Source of the DNA: Nephromyces sp. MM_2019
Lineage: Eukaryota; Apicomplexa; Aconoidasida; Nephromycida
Direction of reading: 5' to 3'
Assembly: GCA_015657535.1 (NCBI GenBank)
Contig: JADHZB010001368.1
Span: forward strand, 1 to 64,000
Length of the DNA: 64,000 bases
The notes under the pieces are model-generated. The model ran no database searches. It was not told the origin of the DNA and saw nothing but the letters and a program-made list of their open reading frames with translations. Made by a program: the position numbers and the translations under genes. Below, piece by piece: positions 34,179 through 46,364 of this stretch. How positions within the stretch are numbered: position 1 is the stretch's first letter; each line of letters begins with the position of its first letter.

Positions 34179-36061
34179 AAGTAAATTAGCCTCCTTTATC
34201 CCGATTGATACGATAAAGCAAGCGGAAAGCAGACCAGAACTTCCGTCTTAGCTCAGCAACTATATGAAAACAGTAAGAAAAGAACAAATGAAAAACATGT
34301 CCTTCAATTCTAACTACATAACATTAAACCGCAAATGAGAAGAAAGCTATTTAACCATGCAAAGCTGTCCATTATTCCAGATGCTGCTGATTAAATAGTC
34401 AATGAAATCAGATTTTCATAAAAAAAGAAAAGCTAGAAAATCTTGGGCTTAAACGCAATTAGAATACTACACTAAAAAACTAATTGGAAAAGGTTCCCCA
34501 GAGCGCTACGAAGGTCCAAGTAAAAGTCAATAGTGATTCGCAAGTGTGCATATTTTCTAAGAAATGCTAGTTGATAGCAGAAAAGCAGAGATATCCAAAA
34601 AAAAATCTAATCCCCCGCCATTAAACAAAAAAAAGGACAAAATCGCTATGTGCCACAGTGTGTCTGTTATGGAAAGGTAACGAATTCCGCAGCACCATTG
34701 CTATAATAGCTTATTAAAAGAGCATTTATAAGGAGAAAAGTTCTTCTATTTTCTACTAGATAGCTTCAAGATAACCCTAACTATCATCAAGGAACTTGAT
34801 GCGACAAAATCAAACAATGCTGCCTGGGACTGACAATATAAAAAAAAATAAAAGCATGACTAAGAGCAGAAACGACATTGACTCCAAGAAAATCACGGCA
34901 GTAATTTTTTAGGTACGCAGTTGACTCAGGCTCATTAAAGTTTCACAGCACGTAATAATTTTTCAAGCTAAGTTTATCAATGTCAGTCAAAGTTTTCATA
35001 TTAAAGTGAAACATATGAAATCTGAGAAAAAAGGAAACTTGAAACCGTCTTTAGAATCAATTCTGATCTGCGGAAATAGAAGGGAGACTAGAAAACACGC
35101 ATAGTCGTATGTTCAGAGCACGTGGCACGTTCCCACCATTTAGTACTATAGTTACAGGAAAATATAAGAATAAGGAATACTCTTCTGTCGTATAAAGCTC
35201 ATATGCTTATTTCCAAATTTTCCCATTTAAAGGCAAAAAAAGAACAAAAGTCAACGAGGCACCTCACTGAAAATCCTTCAGCGTAAAAGTAGAAGGGAAG
35301 TAGACTTCGTACTGACAGAAAATCGCATTATAAGAGCGAATAAAAAAACATCCGTACCGCAGCGACGGCAAGAAGAAATCTATGCAAGTATCGTTCCCTA
35401 CAAGTAAGAAAAAAAGAGTGTTTGCCCACTACATCAAACGGAAAAACTGAGTATATTCAGCAAATGTTTGATATCTGGAAAAGCATCAATAAACAGCCTA
35501 TGTGAAGCGTGCATCACTATGAGCTGGGTAACGAGAACCTATCATGCTCACGTTTGCACACCTATTAATAATCACCTCTCCATTAGCACCCTGGATATTC
35601 GAAAGGAGGATTAGGGTGGCGAAAGTACCATGAGGAAGCATTAATAAAACAGGACTTCGTCGCGCCCCACTCGAGACAGATTGAAGGTCACCTTCTTCTG
35701 GAAAATGTTGGTATTACTCAAAGATACCAAGGTGCAGATTGCGAGCACCCAGAGTTTCCTCTTACGGTAAAAAAAGGACCCAATTGGGGGGTGAGTAGGA
35801 AATTGTAGTACTCGCCGTCCCCGCGTGTGCATACGGCCCTCGGTGGAAGTTGGTTCCTCAAAGGTTCAGCATGTGAGATGGTAACCTTGCATATAAGAAT
35901 GAATCTGACCCGGGGCGTCTACGGTACCCTGGAAATCCTACGGGGAAGGTACGTCTCGACTTTCGGTTTATTCATACGGGAACATGCGCAAAATGCTAAA
36001 TGAGATCTAGCGAATGCTCCGCCCATTGAGTACGTTGAAAACACCGTGAACCATCGGGTAG

Positions 36062-36250
36062 TGAGCTTCTAAAATTCCGGAATACGAAAGCGTCGTCCCT
36101 ATTTATCGGCTCACGTAGGAACCAGCAACTTCTCGTCAGTCTGTCGGTACTAGTAGCTTCTCATAGCACTAGTAGCTTCTTTGCCGATGCCAGTAGCTTC
36201 TAATCCTAGTTTATGATGCCTTCTTAGCGCCAGCGCCTATAGCTTCTCAT
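36062..36250. repeat. Cluster of short 'agtagcttct'-type repeats
   Basis: The word tagtagcttct or close variants occurs near 36062, 36125, 36150, 36170, 36191 and 36239, spaced irregularly by about 20-60 bases. No tandem period is maintained. Confidence 0.6.
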
Positions 36251-36765
36251 CGAGGGACCAGCAGCAGAATTGAACTGTGACTTGCGGGAAACGAAGGTTT
36301 TGTAGTCGCAGCGAGCATGACATGGAACTAAGAGCAATCAGCCAAAAAGTATTTTTACAATTGGTCGCGGTACTAACAGTTTTAAGACAGCCTTACCGCA
36401 TAAGTCCACAGGAAGATACGTTTCTCCTCCAGTTATTATACAGTATCTATACATCACTAGCTAGACTCAAGCTAAACGAACGCTCCAGCAAAAGTTTAAG
36501 CTTTGAAGTCACAATTCAGGGGCGAATAGAGCGTTTCATATGTGCGAGCCGCGTGATCACTTTCGCGGTATTCACTTATACATTAGGCGGTAATTCAACC
36601 TGTTTCCTATGAGCATATGTAATAAGAAGCGGAAGAAGGTGCACTGCATGCAGGATAGCATATCGATTTTTTCCTCTTTGGTATCCCGGCTTAGCTCACC
36701 CGCGTAGAGGCTCATATTTAACCCTTGATATCTTAGCGAAGAATTCATACTAATAACCCTTAATA

Positions 36766-37080
36766 TTACGTTATTTCCAAAGCAGGTGTTGTGGTGCGCA
36801 CCTCTGAGTAAGCACCGGTGTCGCTTCGCCATTTAATCGATCTCTCTTTCATGGCTGTGGTGCTTGCAAAGAAGGTTTTCCCAGAACGCTGTTCATCCGC
36901 TTTAGTTAGCTGAAGTAAGATACTCGTTACGATTATTTTGTCTTGTACCATAGCAAGAGACTCTTGTATGCTTAAAAGGGCAGCTCTACGATTAATTTGC
37001 GCTTCCGCTGTGCTAAGCGCGGCCAATAAACCGAACCTGCATTTGTTACCAAACTCCCCTGTCTCAATCAGAAGAATCAT
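36766..37080 (-). CDS. Unsupported 104-codon ORF
   Basis: Starts with ATG at 37080 (MILLIETGEFGNKCRFG) and contains a helical Ala/Leu/Gln-rich part (AQINRRAALLSIQESLAM). The composition is plausible for protein, but there is no family resemblance, no long hydrophobic segment and no neighbour that helps. It could be an exon of an unrecognised gene or chance. Confidence 0.2.
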   Translation of the reverse strand: MILLIETGEFGNKCRFGLLAALSTAEAQINRRAALLSIQESLAMVQDKIIVTSILLQLTKADEQRSGKTFFASTTAMKERSIKWRSDTGAYSEVRTTTPALEIT

Positions 37081-37467
37081 GCCTAACTTTCATAGCTCAA
37101 ATTACGTTGATTCTATGAGTTTTGCCCGTGCAATAATATCGTAGTCTTTCCACGTCGCATTTTTCATAATGCGTTGTTTAAGTAACATGAATTTTTTGTC
37201 ATTTTATTACTAAGAAAACAATGAGCATAAACAGCATATCTATTCACTGTGAATACTTACCCCCTAAATTTCCGCTGACAGCAGCGCCGACGCATTTATA
37301 TAGCAAACATCAACTTTTTCCTCTATACTGATGCTGCAAATATTCTTCCCCAGCTAAATAACGGCGTAGTAGTGAAGAAAGAGGTATCGAATTGAGGCCA
37401 ACTCTTTTTTCATAGCCATAAGTGTAACGCATCTATCCAAAATCATAGCGCAACAAATATATTACGA

Positions 37468-37486
37468 TTTTTTTTTTTTTTTTTTT
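37468..37486. repeat. Poly-T run
   Basis: Nineteen consecutive T residues followed by acag, like an intron acceptor, but no coding frame of note follows on the plus strand. Confidence 0.9.
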
Positions 37487-39549
37487 ACAGGAAAATAAAT
37501 ATTAGCAGCTGCTAAAATAGAAGCTTCATGTAAGCATGTATACGCATGCGGCCACCGGTAAATAAGAATATGGTGCCAACATGGAGGATCCTGTAAGATC
37601 AAATATAAGGCGTGCTCTCGGTTTAACTCAACGAGGCAAACTGGGAGACCCGTCTTACGCACTGCAAAATAATAATTTTCATATTCGAAAGGGAGGTTGA
37701 CTGGTTAATTTTTCCATACTATAAACCCCAATAAAAATTATGAAAAAATCAAGCGTCTCTCGACATCAATTGAAATGACTCGGAGAACAATTTCCGTTCA
37801 CTAAAAAAATGTCGATCTTTAATGGAGTCACCCCGGAATATAATGAAAAAATTCCTCTAATTGACATAACTTCGAAATAAGATTACCGGAGAAATAAAAA
37901 TTTTTAGGCTGCAGCGCAAAAAATCAAAAATATTGACTATGGGGATAGCTCTACAAGAATTTGATAATGCGGTAATCTTGCTTTTGGAACGGCGCAAAAT
38001 GCTTTCACATTATATCACAAATGAAGAAACTTGTGTGTGTAAGCGGCAAAGTGCGTACGAAACAGTCTAATGGAACTTTTCCATGTAATTTTACATAGCG
38101 CTCCAGCAAAGAAAGCCTAAAATAAGGCTGAAATTTTCAAGAACGATAGCACTAGATGGCTTTGCTGAGCAAAAGATAGAAAGTAACCAGAACATAAAAG
38201 CAGAGTATACTCTCATAAATTTACCAAAAAAGGTGCCAATAAAGCTGAGTTAACAATAGTAAGGAGTAATCTTTCTGAAAAAAGGGGAAGCTTAATATAC
38301 TTTATTTTACGCTCCCAATAAATATTTTGATATTTTAATCATTAGACTATAGAAAATAAACTAGAAACTTAGTTAAGCTACATAAAAGAATCAGCTTAAC
38401 GAAATCAGGCATTTCATCTATAAAATGAAATTAAGCCCAAAAGAAAACTTGAGAATTTTCCATCTGCGTATGTGCATAATACCAGCTATCCCAAAGTATA
38501 GTAATTCCAAATCAACTGACAAGGAAATTCCGGAAAAGATAGCAGCAATAGATAGTAATACTCAAGAAGCTTCTGAACTTCTGAAAAATGATTCAATAAT
38601 GCACTTAGGTTGGAAACTTTCATATATTTGCACCATGACATGCCAAAAGTTTGCTACAAGCAAAACAACAGCCACATGGGAAAATGTAGATAAGAGAATG
38701 TACTTTCTCGAGATTTGAAACTGTATATAAAGCATGCATATTTAGTAAGAAGCCAGGGAAACTGATTCAAAGGATAAATTAGTCTTTATCTTCCCAGTAC
38801 CTAACAATATTAGACTTTAGCCCCTGCCAAGAAGCTACTGTATGTAAACAATATAGCGAATCTCTAGCTTTTTTCTTTTTCGTGCCCTTCACATTTTAAG
38901 ACTTAGTCATTCCTGGGCACGAGGAACAACATGTCAAAATTACAAAATGACGACTATTAATAAAGATAAAAGGAGTGTCAAACATAGTTCTAAAAAAACA
39001 GGTATAAAAATAATCTGGCGTGCAACCCAAGATTTGCGCAATTTAATTTGAAAGCTTACTTGTGAAGCTGTTAAGCCTTCAAATAACCAAAACGCACAAA
39101 AACAGCTAAATCATGAATTCAATAACTTTTTTATAAAGCAAAGAATAAAGCTTCGGCTGTTGCTTTCTATGGCTTAAAAATATTGCCATATCCATTCACG
39201 ACAAAATGAAAGAAAAAGAAGCCACTATTGCCTGAAATGCTTCTTGAAGCATAAAGAAGCTATTTACAGAGGAAAAAGAGCTTAGATGATATTCCTATTT
39301 AGGAACTCCTGCTAATTGTACATCCGTCATAGTGGAAAGCGCAACTACCACACACGCAGCAAAAAAAGTTTATTCCGTATGAACTGGCTGAAAAGAATCT
39401 CGAAACTTTGATCACTAGGAAACAACTAGGCGAGTACCTAAAAATGCTTTTGAAGTGGTCAAGGCTACAATGCTTATCAAGATTTTTATTTTTTACATTT
39501 GCAAAATAAGCTAGGGTCTATCAAATGTTCAAGGTCTTTATAAAACTTC

Positions 39550-39882
39550 TCAAAATATCAAAAGCACTGAATCCATCTGAGCTTTTTTGATTAACAGCAG
39601 CCATGCTTTTATTAAGACATCTGCTACTTCTTTTGTCTTATTCTCTCTCTCTGATGCAAATGCTAAGGCGCATTGGCCAATAGCTTTCACAGCTGCTGCT
39701 CTCAGTGTATCAGAACTCTTACCACGCGGAATAATTGCGCGCTGATGGTAATGATACTACAAGAGAAGGAATTCGAGATACTAGTCCATCCCTTAGAGTT
39801 AAGAGCGAGAATGTTTTTATATTCAAGAGTTCTATTATAGGTATGCCAAATGAACTAGCGTACGAAACTTCTCCTTCTGCTG
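39550..39882 (-). pseudogene. HEAT/ARM-like fragment, frame-shifted
   Basis: Two adjacent minus-strand segments look like helical-repeat protein but lie in different frames. 39882-39782 follows an attcag acceptor and reads FGIPIIELLNIKTFSLLTLRDGL. 39756-39550 follows a cttgtag acceptor-like site and reads QRAIIPRGKSSDTLRAAAVK, AIGQCALAF and KEVADVLIKAWLLLIKKA, then a stop. L-R-x-A-A-V-K-A-I-G-Q is typical of a HEAT repeat helix. A formal join needs an intron of only 25 bases (39757-39781), far shorter than other introns here. An indel in a decaying gene or an assembly error is as likely. No upstream exons were found, so a full gene is not supported. Confidence 0.35.
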
Positions 39883-41190
39883 CTGAATATAAAGGAGCGA
39901 ATGCATAAAAAATGTCATATTTACTACTCAAGGATATTTTTTAATAGATTATGGAATTTTTATGAGATTCGAAATATTGAAATTATGCAGTTTTGAGGAG
40001 TCGTCCAAAGATATTTAACTGTCACGATTTGAGCAGCAGACTAAACTGCCTACTTGTTATAACATTGCCGAAACGCTCATTCGCAAATGAAATCAAGAAG
40101 CGTTTTGGCTAGCTGATCGCTAAGGAACAGTTATATTATCTTGAATAGCATCTCACAGGTTAGAGCGGATGCAAATTCCAAAGAGTTATGAGCTGGATTA
40201 TAAATGCTTAAAAGCAGTAACCCTGATCTAAACTTAGTAAATTAGTGAATAAAAAGGGCTGCAGCCTCCAGGGCCAGTATCACTGCTTTCGCAGGTGTGC
40301 AAAAATACTATTGTGTAAAGGTCTACCGAAAGATTAATAGTAAACAAGAGTTTAATCAGTATTTTTGTGTGTTTCTGCTTCATTGCCTGTAGCTTGCGAT
40401 TGTTTTTATCCTTTAAATGTTAAAATATAGCTGCAGATTTCGCTGTTTCTGTATGGTAGTGATAAACTAGAAAGATGGTACAAATTTTTAGAGTCTACCC
40501 TCTTATTCCAAAAAAACCCACTCAGGAGTATTTTTCATAAATTCAAAGTAAATTATTCAAGATTTTTGGCAACCGTCGAGCTTCAAAATGACTGTAGAGA
40601 AAAAACTGATTCCTTTGAAAAGTATTTTAGGAACAACATGAAGACATCCCGACAAAATTGCAAGACTAGAGTAATAATTTTTATCTCATCTCACAGGATA
40701 AAAAGCTTCAGGATATTATATCACGTACCATATATGCAGCCGCAAAAAAACAGTTTCATCCCATACAGTATCTAATTTAATGATCTCGGAACTAGTTAGT
40801 CTAATCACCACTATATAATGGCACCTTTACCACCTAAAGAGTCCAGCACATATAACATGAATATACTTTATTGCAATAAAAAGCCTGAAATGGTTATCGC
40901 AGCGTGTTTAGAGTAAAAAATATAATAGAGACTCCCAATTTTACAAGATTTAAACAGCTGCAGAAAATAAAGAATAGATAATACTGGGATTTGGCTGAAC
41001 TGCATAAAATAATGCTGATACTTAGTACCGAAAACACTAAGTACAGGCAATTTCAAATCGGTTAAACACAGGTTAGTACAAGTGGTAAAATGGTGTCTTT
41101 GGCTGCAGAGGTAAAAATATATTTCTAGCAAACAGTTAACATTCGTTTGGAGCCCTTTGGATTTCAGTGAGGCTTATATGAGCGGGATGC
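39883..41190. other. Intergenic stretch
   Basis: No supported gene. The ORF at 40868-41131 (minus) is hydrophobic and Phe/Tyr-rich without family resemblance. If the HEAT-like fragment belongs to a real gene, its upstream exons should be here, but none could be picked out. Confidence 0.4.
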
Positions 41191-42440
41191 CTAGTCTGCA
41201 AAGCGAGAGTCTGCTACTTTTTCCTTGAATCTTTTATGCGCCTCTTTCCAAGTTTCCTGGAAGCTAGAAGATGCTGAGTGTGTACGTGCAGCTTGACTAA
41301 TGCGATCAGGAACAACTTCCACCTTTATTTCGGTATCACCCTGAATAGAACGGTAAGCAAAAATGTCCAGATGATGCAAAAGGCAAAGCAGTGCTACTTA
41401 CGTAGAAAATAAAACCTATTGAAGGATGCAGAGTAACGAAAAATTTCACCAAGCCTAACCATATCTTAAATAAGAAAGCAGCATCATAGCTTCAGTACTG
41501 TGTACACAAAATAGTCCGGGACATTAACTCCCCAACTTTGTTCTCGAAAAATACCTCATAGAGCATGATTATACTCTTTGCACGGGAATAAAATCATGTT
41601 TTCGCCAACCTTGATAAAGCAGTTCCACCACACAAAAACACCGTCGAGATCATTCTTTTTCACCAGGGACAATTCTAGGATGCAACTGTCAACTTGAGGT
41701 GAAGCATTCTCGCTTTCACTTTTCTTTCCATGCATCAGATTAAGGTCAGCAGAGGATTCAGAATCAACCAAAACTTGCCAACCTTCACAAAACTTATAGA
41801 GTGTCTCCCAGTGCATATTGCAGCTTTTCAGCTCCCACGATATACACTCTTCACTGTCATAAACAGGATACGGAAACTGCCCTCTGAGGAGGGAAACCTG
41901 TTCCGGGCGCTGTGAAATCTCGTCTGCTCTGCCTGACTGAGATTCCGAACTGGGTTGAGTATTGGCAGTGATACTCACCGAGGTTTCATGTACGCATATC
42001 TTAACGTCTTTTGCTCTAAAATGAGTCAACGAAGGCGGAACGACAATGTAAGCTATTACATGATATCTATCCTGCTTCCAAAAGTAACGCCTGTGATGCA
42101 CTCCACCATTTTTGACTAATGCAGAAGTCAACAATAGTTGTGGACGATTTTTGGAGAGAGTGTAAGCAGTAGTATCACGAAAAGCACTTTCAGCACCCTT
42201 AGGTTCCTTCTTTACCTCAGACCGCAATGAATGTTGTTTGTTAGAGGCATTAACAGCCGCAGAAGTTGTACCATCTTCAATGATGAGGGCATTCTCTGAA
42301 CCTCCAAAAGTTACCTTTTGAGATTTTTCAAATCGAGTTACCTTTGGTTGCTTTGGTCGGTTATAATCCTCCTGAGTTAGCTCATCGTCGCTGCTTGTCT
42401 TTAAATTATCCCACTTGGAATAATCGATTGGAGCGCTCAT
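41191..42440 (-). CDS. CS (p23/NudC-like) domain protein, two exons
   Basis: Exons are 42440-41610 and 41340-41191 (981 nt, 326 residues). The donor follows NCFIK and the acceptor precedes GDTEIKVEVV, both phase 0. The start is the ATG at 42440 (MSAPIDYSKWDNL), an opening shared with several Hsp90 co-chaperone-type proteins. The CS fold spans about residues 119-290: YFWKQDRYHVIAYIVVPP (first strands), VKICVHETSVSI, LLRGQFPYPV, ISWEL, then after an insertion CILELSLVKKN, VWWNCFIKGDTEIKV. The family acts as Hsp90 co-chaperones or in dynein/NudC-type complexes in the cytosol. Two inserts of about 20 and 40 residues split the domain, and the first 115 residues look disordered. The C-terminus is charged and helical (TWKEAHKRFKEKVAD). 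The exact family member is not assigned. Confidence 0.8.
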
Positions 42441-42981
42441 TTTACGGGATAAATCCTTACGAGGGGAACAATTATTTGAAAAACTGAAAAATCTTCATAA
42501 TCAAAGGCTGCGAGAGTTGAGCGAAAACGGAGTATAGCATGTGAATTAACGACAATTAATGACTATTTCTACAAAAAATAAGACAGTTGGGTAAGTTAGA
42601 CGCTGGTGTACTTCTTAATACATTGTTCAACATGCAGGCGTATAATTCCAAGTTGTAACATAGGCCCTGCATTTATTAAAAGGCTCCGAGGCATGGTACC
42701 CAAAGCTTAGCCTCGCTCCGCACCAATTTTAAGGAGGAATTGGAGGACTCGAAATTCGTGATATAAATACAAGCATCTTTGTGCAGAAGCATCCATTCAT
42801 TCCTGAAAGTACAATCGCAAAATAGAAGTTTCAGGTGCTACTGCAGAAGCTTTTGCATACAAGATGCGTACGAAGGTTACCCCATTAACTATACATCTAA
42901 CCTGATGAGTCACGAGACTGAAATTTTACGAATTATGCATAAATCGAAAGAGCATACTATTCTACTAATCGATATGCCAGC

Positions 42982-43284
42982 ATGGCCCAAACTGCGTACC
43001 GAAAAATAATAGCCACATCTATCCCTACGAAAGGAAAATGGCTTTACAACAACCTCTTCGCCCATGATAGGACTGAAATAACTGCGGGTCAAATGACTAC
43101 AAAGGAACTTTTTCTGCGCTCAATGGGGATTGAAGAAAATTACCTCTCCGAAGATGACAATCTGGCGTTCCTAGGCGTCGAGTGTGCAAATATCTGCAGC
43201 AGCCTGAATCAATGCAAATCCGCGTGGTGCTGTGGTAGACCTGTTATCCTTAGGTTGCAAGATATAACCGCTATATCAGGGTAG
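42982..43284 (+). CDS. Unsupported 100-codon ORF
   Basis: Starts at an ATG (MAQTAYRKIIATSIPTKG) and ends at a TAG. It has mixed composition with Cys residues clustered near the C-terminus (ECANICSSLNQCK, AWCCG). There is no known motif and no supporting neighbour. It is listed because its composition is less AT-biased than random frames nearby. Confidence 0.2.
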   Translation: MAQTAYRKIIATSIPTKGKWLYNNLFAHDRTEITAGQMTTKELFLRSMGIEENYLSEDDNLAFLGVECANICSSLNQCKSAWCCGRPVILRLQDITAISG

Positions 43285-45790
43285 CGGCCTGGTTAATTAC
43301 TTGAGGTCTAACATCTTCAGTAGTTTCATGAACATCCGCTTTGGCATCGAGAGCTTCTTCATACATAACCCTTGATGCCAGTGTGATCTTTAACGAGTAC
43401 TGCATGAAGCAGAACTTACAAGCTAATTGAGCCGGTATAGAAACAACACTTTGGTACCCGAGTTAATGTGGGGAAACCAACCGGTATATATTGTGGTTAC
43501 AGTTTAGGTTTCAATAGCTCTCAAAAGACTAAGTAGTTACTTCATTACCTGGTGGACAGTTTGCGATACGTTCCTACAATCGGCAGTGTAGCTTTATCGG
43601 ATTGGGAAAAGAGCAGTTTTTAACCCTTGCGACCATCACGTTTGTTGCTTCTTGCTACAGCTGAGAACGTGCATATTAGCTGCACATAAAGTTAACTACT
43701 TACTTTCAGCTCGGCTTAAGTATACACTAACCTCAGTTTTTATATTTACATAGTTGCCACGTCTTTTTTGGTTTAAGACTGCTGCCTGGATAATACACGA
43801 TTGTTCGACACTAGAAACGCAGGCCAGATATAACGTAGAAGTAAACTATTAGAAACTTGCTATTCTGTACCACAAGAAACCCATACCAAATATGCAACAT
43901 TGAGGAGTTAGGACCAGGAAAACCTTGACACACATCTAAGAAACGCAGCAAAATTCCTAAAGTCGTGCGCACTATGCATAGTGTGATCAATATGTATATA
44001 TTTGCGCATCGTGATTTTTATGCATTTCCTTTGTTGTGTACGAGATTCTAATGGCAGCAATCGATGCTTTTGTTTCGTGCAGTACCATGTACCATGCAAA
44101 GTAATCCTATTTCGTTGCAAGTAGACATTGAGAAACTAAATAGTTGAACAGGCATCTAAGCCACCCACATAAAGAAGCACACTTCTTTATTTCACTTGTA
44201 AACAAGCAGTACATTGCGAAATTTTTTGTATAAAAGATTGAATCTACACAATATCGTGTGGTATAGAAGCTAATATGTGTGCGCCACTCAGCCTGGGGGC
44301 GGAGACGGCAGTTTCTAGAGGGTACGTTCCTCACAAACGAAGTTCTCTGCATCGCTCTATGAAGGTAAATTTATGGATTGATGTACGGGTGTAAAATTCA
44401 GTTCACGCTTAGAATAGGAAAAAATCTAGCATTTGTAAAACCATCGTACAACCATGCATATTACTTAGAAAACTCGAGATAAAAACCTGAGCTTGCAATT
44501 AGTGGATATAGCAATAAGAAAGCTATTCCTCGATGCTATAAACTAAAACAATAGAGTATATGGCACCTTCAGGATCCTAGTGTAGCGAATTTCCAGTTAT
44601 GTTGACTTATAGCAAGCCTTTTGTTAATGGACCGAAAGAGCAGGGAATCCATTTGGGTTAGCTTAGTAAAGTAGTCACCAGTATACCTTTAATGCGAGAT
44701 GATTTACTTGAAGTATAGCCCAGCTTTGAACCTTTGGTAGCCATAATGTGGGGTAGCCCCTTTACCTTTTTCAGTAAAAAAATTTCTTATTCTGCCTTAT
44801 GCTCCTATTTGGAAAAAAATTAATGAATATATTAAATATCAGAGTACGCAGCACCACAGGAACCTTAAAATATCTCCAAATTACACTTATGTACTTGCTA
44901 GAAAAGTAAGCCTGACTCGTATTTCAATCACGTAGGATTTTGATTTAAAGCAGGATGAAATAATCGAAGAATCACTTTAATTTTCGGGTCCACATTGCAT
45001 TCAATCTTGAGGATTTGCTTGTGTTCACGTAATGAAAAAAGAATCACTTGAAAAGTTTTTATAATCCCACATGTTATACTTAGCAATACCCGAAGGTTGA
45101 GCTTTTCTATAGTGGGTCTCTAAGTTCTATCTTTTTGTATCAAAATAATCTTTTCTAAATAGATGGAGCTGTGCGGTCATAAAAAAAAACTGAGCGGAAC
45201 TCGTGTTTTATAATTATTTTTATTTCGCAATTACCTTGCAGCGAAGGCTTGCTATGTGACAGAACTTTGTGTTGGCGCAAGCATCAGCATGCCAATATCG
45301 GTGCCCCAAAATGCTAGACTATCCTTATCTGAGTAAGGCTGTTAAATGCATACTTTCCAACAAAAAACTGGATTTCATCACTAATTTTTACAAAAAAAAG
45401 GGCCCAGTTAAAGGAATGCGTGAAATAGATCTCTTTTCACAAAAAAAAACTGAAGTTTCTGACAGCATGGGCAAGTTGTGTAACCTTTGAATAATTGGAT
45501 CCGGTGACAAGGTACAATACAAAGTAAAAATTACTTTGACAATAGCAAATCGTTTTCGTGCTGGCTTTATTCTGGACTCTAGGTACGAATATGTGCCACC
45601 ATGTGTTGGTGAATCGTTCAGTGTATGAGGGATCAAAAAAGCAGAAAAAATTTGCCTCAAATGTGCCGTAATACCTCTCATCTTATAAATTAGAGATTTA
45701 TGCGTTAACTCTGAGAATTTTTCGCCATTAAAATAAGGCAGCACTTTGTTGTAACTTTTTTTCAGATATAAATGTATCCTCTGTCAAGGT

Positions 45791-45929
45791 AGAATAATAA
45801 AAGATTGGCCTTATCATCTGACTTTAAAGCCTACCAACTATATCTATGGCACCTCAAGCTGTTAGAACAATAAAGGCTTGGCCTTATCATCTCGCTTTAA
45901 AGCCTACTAACTATATCTATGGCACTTCA
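45791..45929. repeat. 73-bp direct tandem duplication
   Basis: The stretch containing ttggccttatcatct and actatatctatggcac occurs twice, with ttggcc at 45805 and again at 45878. Period is 73 bases with only a few mismatches over about 65 aligned bases. Confidence 0.9.
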
Positions 45930-46364
45930 ATCTCACTCATGCACTTTTGTTTTGAATAGGTCTCCGAGTCATATTCGTGCTGCGAATGTTGGTACTTCGA
46001 AAGTACGACTTTCCATAGAATTTCGTTTGACGCGGCTAAGTAACCATTTCAGGCACCTTCTTGGGGCAGCATATTCAAAGGAGATTCAGCTAAGAGTTAC
46101 CCGCTTAACGTTGCAAGTAGTCATTAGCAACAAGCACCCAGGTGTTGCTTCTGCCACGGCTCTCACTGCAGATGTGGTGTGCGCCCTACATGTGTAATTG
46201 ACCGCGATGTCGACGCAATCATTCGGTGGTTAGCACTGTTACTGCGCTCACAACGCTCTTCTTTCATGCTGACTCTTTCACAAGTGATAATTTACAAATA
46301 TACTTTTCGGACAAGAAAATATATATGCCCTTTTTGACTCATTCGTCTTCCCTTTGTCACCAAG

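Larger units (their letters stand above)
34179..39549. other. Long stretch with no recognised gene
   Basis: A 5.4 kb gap. Parts at 35590-37140 are more GC-rich and contain two open frames with a coding-like look: 36316-36612 on plus (from MELRAISQKVFLQL) and 36766-37080 on minus (104 codons from an ATG). Neither matches a family I know, and neither has clear splice partners. 38425-38718 on plus is a 97-codon ORF of AT-rich, Lys-rich composition, probably chance. The gap also holds the 10-base repeat cluster at 36121-36250 and a poly-T run at 37468-37486. Confidence 0.4.
42441..46364. other. Long stretch with no recognised gene
   Basis: The best open frame is 42982-43284 (plus, ATG, 100 codons, contains MTTKELFLRSMGIEENYLSE), which could be an exon but has no recognised family. 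Other frames at 45269-45490 (plus), 45388-45744 (minus) and 45919-46197 (plus) are not supported. A 73-bp tandem duplication is at 45791-45929. The final part should hold the promoter of the decarboxylase gene; no defined element was seen. Confidence 0.4.
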
